A program made the translations under genes and the position numbers. DNA of 64,000 bases from Rossellomorea marisflavi. GTDB lineage: Bacteria; Bacillota; Bacilli; Bacillales; Bacillaceae_B. Where the stretch lies: NCBI RefSeq assembly GCF_022170785.1, contig NZ_CP081870.1, positions 1,600,001 through 1,664,000 on the forward strand, read 5' to 3'. The first letter of the stretch is position 1. Each line of letters begins with the position of its first letter. Below the pieces are notes generated by a model. That model saw only the letters and a list, made by a program, of their open reading frames with translations. It was not told where the DNA came from and ran no database searches. Below are positions 52,203 to 60,574 of this stretch, piece by piece.

Positions 52203-53597
52203 TTGAACAAACATATTTCAAACAGGCCAAAAGTCTGGGAAGCTGCCTTCATTCTCATCATGGTTCTGTCCATGATCGGCACCTTTCTCATCAAACTGGA
52301 GACGGTTCCTCATATCCCCATTGCCGTTGCCCTCATCCTTCTTACCATTTACGGATTGGTGAAAAAGGTCTCCTTTAAATCAATCGAAGAAGGAATGATT
52401 TCAGGCATTCAAGGAGGTCTGGGTGCCATTCTCCTGTTCATATTCATTGGGATGCTCGTGGGGAGCTGGCTAACGAGCGGTACGATCCAGACCATCATGT
52501 ATGGTGGATTTTCTTTTCTCACCCCCGCTTATTTCTATGCCATTGCCTTTTTGATCACCGCCCTTTGCGGAGTCATCGTTGGTAGCTCTTTGACTACAGC
52601 GGCAACCATCGGTGTCGCTATCATCGGGATTTCTGAAACCATGGGGTTATCCATGGGGATCACAGCCGGTGCCATCGTTTCCGGGGCGTTTTTCGGGGAT
52701 AAGATGTCACCATTATCCGATACCACGAATCTTGCATCTTCCGTCGTGAAGGTTGACCTTTTTGAACACATAAGGAATATGGCATGGACCACGATCCCCG
52801 CCTTCATCATTTCGGTGATCCTGTTTGCCGTTTTATCACCGGACGGAAAGAGTGCAGGTCTTGGAGATCTGGATGCCCTTAAACAGGCATTGGGGGATAC
52901 GGGAGTTATCCATTGGTATAGTCTAATCCCGCTGCTCCTGCTTGTCGTCATGGTGATGATGAAGATTCCTGCTTTGCTGACGCTTGCCATTAATATTGTC
53001 GTGTCAACCGGCCTTGCCTTCATTCACGGAATGATAGGGGGAAAGGCAATCTTGAATGCCCTGTTCTCCGGATATGTTTCAAAGTCTGGAAATGAAGCCC
53101 TTGATTCACTGTTAACAAGAGGAGGGATCGACAGCATGATGTTTACCATCGGACTTGTCATCCTGTCTCTGAGCCTTGGGGGACTTCTATTCAAGCTGGG
53201 GATCATACCGGTCCTCTTGGAGAAAGTCAGCTCCATCCTTCAGTCTGCAAGCAGAACAATCTTTACTACGGCTTTGACGGCAATCGGTTTGAACTTTGCC
53301 ATTGGGGAACAATACCTTTCCATCTTGTTGACGGGAGAAGCATTCCAGGAGCAGTATAAAAAAATCGGGCTTCATCCTAAGAATCTTTCCAGGACTCTTG
53401 AAGATGCCGGAACGGTCATCAACGCCCTAGTACCGTGGGGCGTGAGCGGTATCTTCATTGCAGAGGTGCTAGGTGTACCGACACTCACCTATCTTCCTTT
53501 TGCATTCTTCTGCCTTCTGTCTCCCATCCTGACCATCCTATTCGGCTTCACGGGTTGGACGATTACGAAAACTGACGGAAAAACCGCTGAGCGTTAA
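52203..53597 (+). CDS. NhaC-family transporter, probable tyrosine transporter under T-box control
   Basis: 464 residues, about 11-12 membrane segments, NhaC Na+/H+ antiporter family (GDKMSPLSDTTNLASSVV is the signature). The upstream Tyr T-box means it is turned on when charged tRNA-Tyr is low. Published comparative genomics of T-boxes has suggested that such NhaC members (YheL type) move tyrosine. So the substrate is more likely tyrosine, perhaps exchanged for Na+ or H+, than Na+ alone. It starts at TTG 52203, with AAGGAAG about 10 bp upstream. Confidence 0.82.
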   Translation: MNKHISNRPKVWEAAFILIMVLSMIGTFLIKLETVPHIPIAVALILLTIYGLVKKVSFKSIEEGMISGIQGGLGAILLFIFIGMLVGSWLTSGTIQTIMYGGFSFLTPAYFYAIAFLITALCGVIVGSSLTTAATIGVAIIGISETMGLSMGITAGAIVSGAFFGDKMSPLSDTTNLASSVVKVDLFEHIRNMAWTTIPAFIISVILFAVLSPDGKSAGLGDLDALKQALGDTGVIHWYSLIPLLLLVVMVMMKIPALLTLAINIVVSTGLAFIHGMIGGKAILNALFSGYVSKSGNEALDSLLTRGGIDSMMFTIGLVILSLSLGGLLFKLGIIPVLLEKVSSILQSASRTIFTTALTAIGLNFAIGEQYLSILLTGEAFQEQYKKIGLHPKNLSRTLEDAGTVINALVPWGVSGIFIAEVLGVPTLTYLPFAFFCLLSPILTILFGFTGWTITKTDGKTAER

Positions 53598-53617
53598 TGC
53601 TCAGCGGTTTTTTTTTA
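53581..53617. terminator. Bidirectional terminator after the NhaC-family gene
   Basis: 12-bp perfect stem AAACCGCTGAGC/GCTCAGCGGTTT overlapping the last codons, then eight T residues. The convergent membrane-protein gene also ends here. Confidence 0.85.
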
Positions 53618-54455
53618 GCGCATGTCCATACCAGGAGAAAAGCTTCTTACCTAGAAGAAGCATGGCGATATGGAAAAGGGGTAATGTGATGATTCCACCC
53701 ACCCCACGAACTGCTAAGAAGTTGAAATGAATCAGTGCATAATCGAGGGTCATCAGGATCAACAAGGTGATCCAGAACGCCACTATATTGTTTGGACGAT
53801 AAAAGATCGCCAGGGTGTAGAGGTAGTTGCATACCCACGAATAAATGCTGTTCCCCGTTATGGAATTCCTCATCTCGTCTGAAAAGAGGGACAAGGGTAT
53901 TTTGTAAAGATCAAGCAACGGGGACAAAATCCATGAAATGGAAAGAGTAAGCACGGACAGTGAAAAATAGAGCGTGATAAAATGAAGTTTCTCCAACCCC
54001 GGGTCTGCCATCCTCTTCCACCATTTTTTTGAAAGGTAAGCCCCGAGGAGGAGGAATATGCTCGTATAGATGCTTTTCCACCAGAAATGTTCGTATATGC
54101 CTACTAATACGAACCAACTTTCGATGAAGTAAAAGAAAGCGATGATAACCAGGATCCAGCCGAACTTCAAACGCTTGACGGCGATGACGGTCAGGGAAAT
54201 AGGTACTGAAAACGCTTGGGAGCTGATGGAACCGAGTACGCTGTCATTATATTGATTGGAAAGGATGGCGGGATCGTATTCATAACTTCCCCCGAGTATG
54301 AAAATAAGGAACTCAAACACATAAGCCAATCCAGAGATGAAAAGCCAGAAGACGATGATCCTACCGGCTTGATCCCGATTTGTCATCATGAGGAACCCGA
54401 GGACCATCAATGAAAGTATGACGAGAATCAAAAACGGGAGGGAATTGGTCATCAT
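53601..54455 (-). CDS. Integral membrane protein of unknown function
   Basis: 284 residues with about eight hydrophobic segments spread along the whole length and short loops. Notable residues are clusters of Trp and Tyr (FYFIESWFVLVGIYEHFWWK) in the middle. AAGGAG precedes the ATG on the reverse strand. I do not recognise the family. It is divergent from the RND exporter gene and convergent with the NhaC-family gene. Confidence 0.7.
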   Translation of the reverse strand: MMTNSLPFLILVILSLMVLGFLMMTNRDQAGRIIVFWLFISGLAYVFEFLIFILGGSYEYDPAILSNQYNDSVLGSISSQAFSVPISLTVIAVKRLKFGWILVIIAFFYFIESWFVLVGIYEHFWWKSIYTSIFLLLGAYLSKKWWKRMADPGLEKLHFITLYFSLSVLTLSISWILSPLLDLYKIPLSLFSDEMRNSITGNSIYSWVCNYLYTLAIFYRPNNIVAFWITLLILMTLDYALIHFNFLAVRGVGGIITLPLFHIAMLLLGKKLFSWYGHALKKNR

Positions 54456-54622
54456 TCGTTCTCCTTACATGAGAGGTTATGTGTATTGTTTGCAGAAAGA
54501 TAGGAATTATGACGATAGGCGCACAATATGATGCGGTGGCATCTTATAGATTGAAGGATTTTCCTTTACCCTTTATAGTTGATACTATCAACAAGATAAT
54601 AGAGAAAGGGGAAAGACACCGT

Positions 54623-57600
54623 TTGAAAATAAGTGATTTTTCCATACGTAGACCGGTATTCACAATCGTCACCATGATCCTGATCCTGATTCTTGGAGGG
54701 GTATCCCTGTCGAGGATCCCCCTTAAGCTGATCCCGGATCTTAATCCACCTGTCGGAGTGGTCGTAACATCATACCCAGGGGCAGGACCACAGGAAGTGG
54801 TGGAAAAAGTAACGAAGCCCCTTGAAGAAAGCCTTTCCACACTGCCGGGCTTGAAAAACGTCCAATCGACTGCGCAAGAAGGATCGAATTTCATCCTTAT
54901 GGAGTTCTCATGGTCCACATCCATTGAAGAAATCGAGAATGATGTACTGCAGCGGATTGATCAGGCACCGCTTCCGGACGAAGCAGAAAAGCCGAGGTTC
55001 CTCAAATTCGACCCGGCCCAATTCCCCATCATCCAGTTTTCACTGAAAGCGGATGGGGACAATAATGCCCTACGGACGTTGGCGGAGCGGATGAAGCTCG
55101 AACTCAACCGTGTACCAGGAGTCGCCAACGTAAATGTCACGGGTTCGTTTGATGATGAAATCACCGTCAATCTTGATCAGGAAGCTCTTGAGAAAAAAGG
55201 GTTGAGCCAGAATGATGTCGTGAATACCCTTCGCAGCAATAACATCACGTCTCCGGGAGATACAATCGATACGGACGGAAAGACACTCACGACACGTGTC
55301 ATGAGTGAACTGAAGTCCGTGAAGGAAATCAAAGGACTCACCGTAACTGTCGATCCCAAAACGGGTAAGAAAATTCCCCTTTCCGATGTAGCAGAAGTGG
55401 AAATGAAGCCGGTTGATGATAATACATACACCCGGGCTGATCAAGAGTCCGCAGTGCTGTTCAGCGTGCTTCAGCAATCGGATGCCAATACTGCTACGGT
55501 GTCAAAGGCATTCCAGAAGGAATTGGATGCCCTTCTGAAACAGGAACAGTATAAAGATGTAGATGCAGAAGTATTGTTCGACCAAGGAGATTATATTACC
55601 GACGCCATCGGAAGCATAACGAATTCCCTCCTTCTCGGCGGCGTGTTTGCCATGATCGTCCTCTTCCTCTTCTTGAGGAATGTCAGAAGTCCTTTGATCG
55701 TAGGCGTTTCCATTCCGTATTCGGTGGTCGTGACGTTTGTTCTGATGTTCTTTGCAGGCTTCAGCCTGAATATCATGACCCTTGGTGCCCTCGCACTCGG
55801 TATCGGTATGCTGGTCGATAACTCGATTGTCGTCATTGAAAACATCTACAGGCACCTTGCCATGGGGAAATCACGTAAACAGGCAGCCAGTGAAGGGGCG
55901 AAGGAAGTGGGAGGAGCCATCACGGCTTCCACACTGACAACCGTCGCTGTTTTCCTTCCTGTCGTGTTCATTTCCGGCCTCATAGGGGAAATCTTCACTG
56001 AATTTGCCTTGACCATATCCTTCAGCCTCTTCGCCTCACTTGTTGTGGCCCTGACCGTTGTACCGATGATGGCAAGCCGCATGCTCAAGGAGCCTAAGGG
56101 GAATCTTGAAGCAAGAAGAAGAAGATCGAAGTCCCGTAGCCGGTTCAAGCGATCGGTGGAGTGGACCCTGTCCCATCGAACCATTGTCCTCCTGGCTACC
56201 CTCATCCTGCTCGGCATGAGCAGCTGGGGAGCCACAAAGGTTGGTACGGAATTCCTGCCGGCTACAGATGAAGGATTCTTCACCATGAGGGTAGAACTCG
56301 AGAACGGTTCTTCGGTCAATGAAACAAACGCAGTAGTCAAAGCGATCGAAGAAAAACTTGAAAACGAAACGAACGTACAGACAGCTGTCAGCCTCGTGGG
56401 GACTGATCAAGAGCAGTCATTCAGGGGAGGCAAGTCAGGGAATATTGCAGAAATTTATGTGAAGATGAAGCCTTTTGACGAACGTGAACAGTCCATCTTT
56501 TCATTTGCCGATGAAGTAAAACCGAAGCTGGAGAAAGCGGCTCAAGAACAAAATGATACGGCAAACATCGTATTCAATCTACAATCCACTTCCGGTTCCA
56601 GCCCTCAGACCCTTACCTTCAATCTGAGAGATACAAATGAGAAGCGGCTGGATGATGGAGTTGAAAAGCTTCAAAAAAAATTAGATGGGATGGATGACGT
56701 AAACGAAGTCACAACGGATCGCATGGAAACGATCAAAGAAGTCCAGATGAAGGTTGACCGCGGGAAGGCACTCGATCAAGGACTCGCTCCTTCCCAAATC
56801 GGCTCGTTGGTTCAGGATGTGACCAGAGGGGTAACGGCTACACAGATTGTCACAGACGACTCAGAAGTCGTTAGCGTATTTGTTAAATATGATCGTGACA
56901 TCACGGAAAACCTGGATTCGTTGAAGAAACTCCTGATACCTAATGGTCAGGGGAAATTCATCAAGCTGGACTCTGTCGTTGATTTCTCCATTGAAGACGG
57001 ACCGGTGAGCATCAAACGGATCGATCAGCAGTCGGCTGTTCAATTCACTGTCAATTATTCTTCTGATACGAACCTAGGAACGATATCCAATAAGGTGGAA
57101 AAAGAAATCGATAAGCTCGACCTTCCTGATGAAACACAAGTATCCTTCTCTGGGGAAAAAGAGCTTCTTGACGATTCAATCAATGACATGATCCTAGCTC
57201 TTGTATTGGCTCTTGTCTTGGTATACATGGTCATGGCAGCACAGTTTGAGTCATTTAAATATCCGTTTGTTATCATGTTCACAGTTCCGCTCATGGTCAT
57301 CGGAGTCGCATTGGCCTTATTGCTGACAGATACCCCTATCAGCGTTCCAGCTGTGATCGGAGTGATCATACTTGCAGGTATCGTCGTGAACAATGCCATC
57401 GTCATCGTTGATTACATCAAACAGCGTAAGGAAGACGGAATGGGGAGCTTTGATGCCATTGTTACGTCTGCACAGGACCGGATCCGCCCGATACTCATGA
57501 CGGCGTTGACGACGATTCTTGGACTGGTGCCTCTTGCCCTCGGATTGGGTGAAGGGACAGAAATCAATCAGCCAATGGCCATTGCCGTAATTGGAGGGTT

Positions 57601-57700
57601 ACTCACCAGTACGCTTTTGACTGTGTACATCATTCCCGTCATTTACAGCCTTTTTGATAAAGAGACACGAAGAAGAGCAACAAGGAAAAGAATGGAATAA
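54623..57700 (+). CDS. swrC: RND-family efflux transporter of the SwrC type
   Basis: 1025 residues from TTG 54623 (AAGGGGAAAG upstream), where the standard RND start SDFSIRRPVFTIVTMILILILGG begins; the frame is open upstream to 54479 without support. It has 12 membrane segments and two large external porter domains. The proton-relay aspartate lies in TM4 (ALGIGMLVDNSIVVIENIYRH). In B. subtilis SwrC exports surfactin and affects swarming. No membrane-fusion or outer-membrane partner gene is near, as expected for a Gram-positive. Substrate here is unproven. Confidence 0.9.
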   Translation: MKISDFSIRRPVFTIVTMILILILGGVSLSRIPLKLIPDLNPPVGVVVTSYPGAGPQEVVEKVTKPLEESLSTLPGLKNVQSTAQEGSNFILMEFSWSTSIEEIENDVLQRIDQAPLPDEAEKPRFLKFDPAQFPIIQFSLKADGDNNALRTLAERMKLELNRVPGVANVNVTGSFDDEITVNLDQEALEKKGLSQNDVVNTLRSNNITSPGDTIDTDGKTLTTRVMSELKSVKEIKGLTVTVDPKTGKKIPLSDVAEVEMKPVDDNTYTRADQESAVLFSVLQQSDANTATVSKAFQKELDALLKQEQYKDVDAEVLFDQGDYITDAIGSITNSLLLGGVFAMIVLFLFLRNVRSPLIVGVSIPYSVVVTFVLMFFAGFSLNIMTLGALALGIGMLVDNSIVVIENIYRHLAMGKSRKQAASEGAKEVGGAITASTLTTVAVFLPVVFISGLIGEIFTEFALTISFSLFASLVVALTVVPMMASRMLKEPKGNLEARRRRSKSRSRFKRSVEWTLSHRTIVLLATLILLGMSSWGATKVGTEFLPATDEGFFTMRVELENGSSVNETNAVVKAIEEKLENETNVQTAVSLVGTDQEQSFRGGKSGNIAEIYVKMKPFDEREQSIFSFADEVKPKLEKAAQEQNDTANIVFNLQSTSGSSPQTLTFNLRDTNEKRLDDGVEKLQKKLDGMDDVNEVTTDRMETIKEVQMKVDRGKALDQGLAPSQIGSLVQDVTRGVTATQIVTDDSEVVSVFVKYDRDITENLDSLKKLLIPNGQGKFIKLDSVVDFSIEDGPVSIKRIDQQSAVQFTVNYSSDTNLGTISNKVEKEIDKLDLPDETQVSFSGEKELLDDSINDMILALVLALVLVYMVMAAQFESFKYPFVIMFTVPLMVIGVALALLLTDTPISVPAVIGVIILAGIVVNNAIVIVDYIKQRKEDGMGSFDAIVTSAQDRIRPILMTALTTILGLVPLALGLGEGTEINQPMAIAVIGGLLTSTLLTVYIIPVIYSLFDKETRRRATRKRME

Positions 57701-57706
57701 GTAATG

Positions 57707-57737
57707 GAGCCGGATCTTCAAAGGGTTCGGTTTTTTT
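57707..57737 (+). terminator. Terminator after the RND exporter gene
   Basis: AGCCGGATC pairs with GGGTTCGGTT through G-U pairs, then seven T residues. Confidence 0.65.
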
Positions 57738-57912
57738 GCTGGTGAACGATGTGAAGCAATCGGAACGGTCGCCTACATAAGTGACAGAATTGATGTCTGC
57801 TGACATATTTAGGAGGAGATTGGTCACAATAGGGGGAGAAGAAGCTAGGAGGAGTCCAGAATGCCATTTTCCATCCATCACCCATTACCAGTGAACGTGA
57901 GGCAGATGCCGC

Positions 57913-58377
57913 GTGAAAACATCCATCACAAAACTTGAAGCCATTCTTTGGAGCATTGCACTGCCTGGCTTTCCTCAGCTTCTCGTCGGATTGTGGTTCA
58001 AAGGGGCACTCCTGGTCCTTTTGGAGATTTTCATCAATGTCATGAGCGACTTCAACCTGGCCATCATGTACAGTTTTTTAGGTGAGACAAAAAAAGCTGC
58101 TGGGGTCATCGATTATCAGTGGCTGATGTTCTATCCATGTTTATACATGTTCGCTATGTGGGATGCGTATAAGATTGCTTCAAACGAAAAGGAAAAGCTC
58201 AGCTATCTTCCGTTTGTTTTTTCGGCATACTTTGTGACGGTCGGCCTGATGGTTTCCCCGAAGGTCCACCTGTTCGGAGCATTCATCGGACCCATTTTCC
58301 TGCCGATGCTGTTCGTCATTCCTGGCGTGGCGGTCGGCTTTTTGGTCAGGGCCATCGTGATCCGGTTCACCAGATAA
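57913..58377 (+). CDS. Small multi-pass membrane protein of unknown function
   Basis: 154 residues from GTG 57913, with GAGG about 10 bp upstream. Four hydrophobic segments: about 10-45 (SIALPGFPQLLVG...), 60-75, 92-112 and 125-150. The GFPQLLVGLWFKGALLVL start recalls small bacterial membrane proteins of unknown role near the manganese-controlled ykoY gene. No catalytic motif is evident. Confidence 0.65.
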   Translation: MKTSITKLEAILWSIALPGFPQLLVGLWFKGALLVLLEIFINVMSDFNLAIMYSFLGETKKAAGVIDYQWLMFYPCLYMFAMWDAYKIASNEKEKLSYLPFVFSAYFVTVGLMVSPKVHLFGAFIGPIFLPMLFVIPGVAVGFLVRAIVIRFTR

Positions 58378-58439
58378 ATTTATTTCTTTACTTTATGAGG
58401 GAAATAAGGTACGATTCAGGTATAAAATTAAACGTTTTC

Positions 58440-58572
58440 TACCTGTCAAAGGGGAGTAGCTATAGGTTCACACCTAAACAAAGTCGTCAGTTCATGGGTT
58501 CTGCCCATCGGCTTTGTTGGCATATCAACTATGCTAAGCAAGACCTTTGCCTTATTTAGGCAAGGGTCTTTT
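58440..58572 (+). promoter_or_regulatory. yybP-ykoY manganese riboswitch
   Basis: The leader contains the two conserved loops, AAAGGGGAGTAGC at the 5' side and CATATCAACTATGCTAAGC at the 3' side, joined by a variable stem. A terminator (AAGACCTTTGCC/GGCAAGGGTCTT, then T run, 58540-58573) completes it. Mn2+ binding is known to relieve termination in this class. The downstream gene is the expected TerC-family exporter. Confidence 0.9.
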
Positions 58573-58634
58573 TCTTTTGATAAAATTCCTTGCCTAATGG
58601 AAAACTAACTTTATCATTGGGAGGGACTTATAGT

Positions 58635-59399
58635 ATGGATGCATCAATGTTATTAGAATATGGATGGGTACTCCTCATCCTCATCGGTCTGGAAGGAATC
58701 CTTGCAGCCGACAATGCAGTCGTCATGGCCGTCATGGTCAAACATCTACCTGAAGAGCAGCGGAAGAAAGCGTTGTTCTATGGATTGATGGGAGCCTTCA
58801 TCTTCCGTTTCGCCGCCCTTTTCCTCATCTCATTCCTTGTAAATGTTTGGCAGGTGCAGGCAATCGGAGCCATCTACCTGTTCTACGTCGCCATCCATCA
58901 CTTCATCAAGAAGCGTAAGGGTGAAGGGGCTGTTGATAACGCCGAGAATAAAGGATCAGGTTTCTGGATGACTGTCCTGAAAGTCGAGCTTGCGGATATC
59001 GCCTTTGCGGTAGACTCCATGCTTGCCGCAGTGGCCCTGGCCGTAACGCTGAGACCGACAGGATGGTTCGAAGTCGGAGGGATCGATGGTGGACAGTTTA
59101 CCATCATGTTCCTTGGTGGGGTCATCGGTCTAGTGATCATGCGTTTCGCCGCTACATGGTTCGTCAAGCTTCTGGAGAAATACCCCACTCTGGAATCTAC
59201 AGCGTTTCTTATCGTAGGCTGGGTAGGCGTCAAGCTTGCCGTGTTCACCCTCGCCCATCCGGATGTCGCAATACTGGATCATCATTTCCCAGAGTCCAAG
59301 GTATGGAAACTGATCTTCTGGACCGTTTTGATCATCCTTTCCATCGGCGGATACCTCTTGTCGAAGAAGCGGGCAAATGCAGCCCAAACAGGGTCTTAA
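58635..59399 (+). CDS. ykoY: TerC-family manganese exporter (YkoY/MeeY type)
   Basis: 254 residues from ATG 58635 (GGGAGGG upstream), seven to nine membrane segments. TerC-family proteins bear conserved acidic residues in membranes, here EGILAADNAVVMAVM and ELADIAFAVDSMLAAVA. The B. subtilis YkoY (MeeY) exports Mn2+ and supplies metal to secreted enzymes. Control by the upstream Mn riboswitch agrees. A terminator follows. Confidence 0.92.
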   Translation: MDASMLLEYGWVLLILIGLEGILAADNAVVMAVMVKHLPEEQRKKALFYGLMGAFIFRFAALFLISFLVNVWQVQAIGAIYLFYVAIHHFIKKRKGEGAVDNAENKGSGFWMTVLKVELADIAFAVDSMLAAVALAVTLRPTGWFEVGGIDGGQFTIMFLGGVIGLVIMRFAATWFVKLLEKYPTLESTAFLIVGWVGVKLAVFTLAHPDVAILDHHFPESKVWKLIFWTVLIILSIGGYLLSKKRANAAQTGS

Positions 59400-59417
59400 C
59401 AATAGTCATAGTAAAAA

Positions 59418-59458
59418 TCGGATTCAATTGCCTAAGACAATTGAATCCGGTTTTTTAT
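59418..59458 (+). terminator. Terminator after ykoY
   Basis: GGATTCAATTG/CAATTGAATCC stem, 7-nt loop, then six T residues. Confidence 0.85.
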
Positions 59459-59496
59459 TTGTTTTATGACCAGTCATACTTCATTGTTACTAGCGG

Positions 59497-59597
59497 TTGA
59501 TTGGAGTGAAAGATGTAGTCTCCTACGGGCTCATGTGCAGGCTTGCCGTGGAGGCTCACGAGCTACCGGCCGAGAGCGAAGTCTTGCACCGAAATCA
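59497..59597. repeat. Degenerate copy of a Bacillus interspersed repeat
   Basis: About 100 bp starting TTGATTGGAG and ending in GAAATCA, with internal GTCTCCTACGGG, GGAGGCTCACGAG and AGAGCGAAGTCTTGCA. These blocks match the order of a non-coding repeat common in Bacillaceae intergenic DNA (GACTCCTGCGGG, GAGGAGGCTCAC, GGAAAGCGAAGT), here shortened and diverged. No ORF is credible in the surrounding 430 bp. Confidence 0.6.
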
Positions 59598-59677
59598 TGA
59601 GCGGTTTATGGAACAGATCGTGTTCGTCATGAAATGATACGTCTCTAAATTCGTCCAACCACCTTTTATTACATATG

Positions 59678-59706
59678 ACCCCCTCAAAAACTCCGGATTG
59701 TACGAA
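59678..59706 (+). promoter_or_regulatory. Candidate SigI-dependent promoter of sigI
   Basis: ACCCCC (59678-59683) and CGAA (59703-59706) are the -35 and -10 elements reported for B. subtilis SigI promoters; the gap here is 19 bp. It lies 125 bp before the sigI start, consistent with autoregulation. Confidence 0.5.
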
Positions 59707-59830
59707 AATCCTTTATAGAATCGATCGATTGTTTTCAGCAAAAGGTTGAATGTCAACCCTTTCCTGTGGGTATATCCTTTGAAACTAGGGTGCTTCTTAG
59801 TATAATAGGGTGCAGGATGGAGGGGAACCG

Positions 59831-60574
59831 ATGCTCAATCTACTATTACTCTCGCTGGTCAAAAGAAAAACGACCATCGAGGAAAAAGCGGTCCGGATCC
59901 AAAACGGAGAAGAAGAATTACTTTCAAGTTTGTTGGATGAATACAAGCCATTCATAAAAAAGACGGTATCCTCCGTCTGTAAACGATATATTACCGAGAG
60001 CGATGATGAATTCAGCATCGGATTGATCGCTTTTCATGATGCGATCGTCAAGTACAATACTGAAAAAGGTTCATCATTCATCAGCTTTTCAGAAGTGATC
60101 ATCAAGAGAAAGGTCATTGATTATATCCGGAAAAATGGAAAGTACCAAGATATAAGCGTGGACATGAACAATACCGACGATGAAGATCTTCCGTCACTCC
60201 ATATCGAGCAGCTTGCAGCAGTCGATGAGTACCAGAGAAAAGAGGATGCGAGGCTAAGGCGGGAGGAAATTCTACAGTTCACGAAACAGCTGGAAGAATA
60301 CAATCTTACCTTTGAAGATCTGATCGACGCTTCACCAAAACATGAAGATGCACGGATGAATGCCATCAATATTTCCATGATTGTCGTAAATGAAATGGAA
60401 TTCAAGGACTACCTACTGGCGAAAAAGCGTTTACCGATAAAAAAACTAGAAAAGACGGTAAGTGTGAGCAGGAAGACCATAGAACGGAATCGTAAGTATA
60501 TCATCGCCATGTGCTTGATTCTGATGGGCGATTATGTTTATTTAAAGGATTACTTAAAAGGCAGGTTAGGCTGA
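59831..60574 (+). CDS. sigI: RNA polymerase sigma factor SigI
   Basis: 247 residues from ATG 59831 (GGAGGGG upstream; an in-frame GTG at 59810 precedes the ribosome binding site). SigI directs heat-stress and cell-wall genes such as lytE and mreBH in B. subtilis. Conserved stretches are YKPFIKKTVSSVCKRYI and DDEFSIGLIAFHDAI (region 2), IIKRKVIDYIRK, and the C-terminal VSRKTIERNRKYIIAMCLI (DNA binding). The TGA stop overlaps the rsgI ATG by one base, so the anti-sigma factor is coupled. Confidence 0.95.
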   Translation: MLNLLLLSLVKRKTTIEEKAVRIQNGEEELLSSLLDEYKPFIKKTVSSVCKRYITESDDEFSIGLIAFHDAIVKYNTEKGSSFISFSEVIIKRKVIDYIRKNGKYQDISVDMNNTDDEDLPSLHIEQLAAVDEYQRKEDARLRREEILQFTKQLEEYNLTFEDLIDASPKHEDARMNAINISMIVVNEMEFKDYLLAKKRLPIKKLEKTVSVSRKTIERNRKYIIAMCLILMGDYVYLKDYLKGRLG

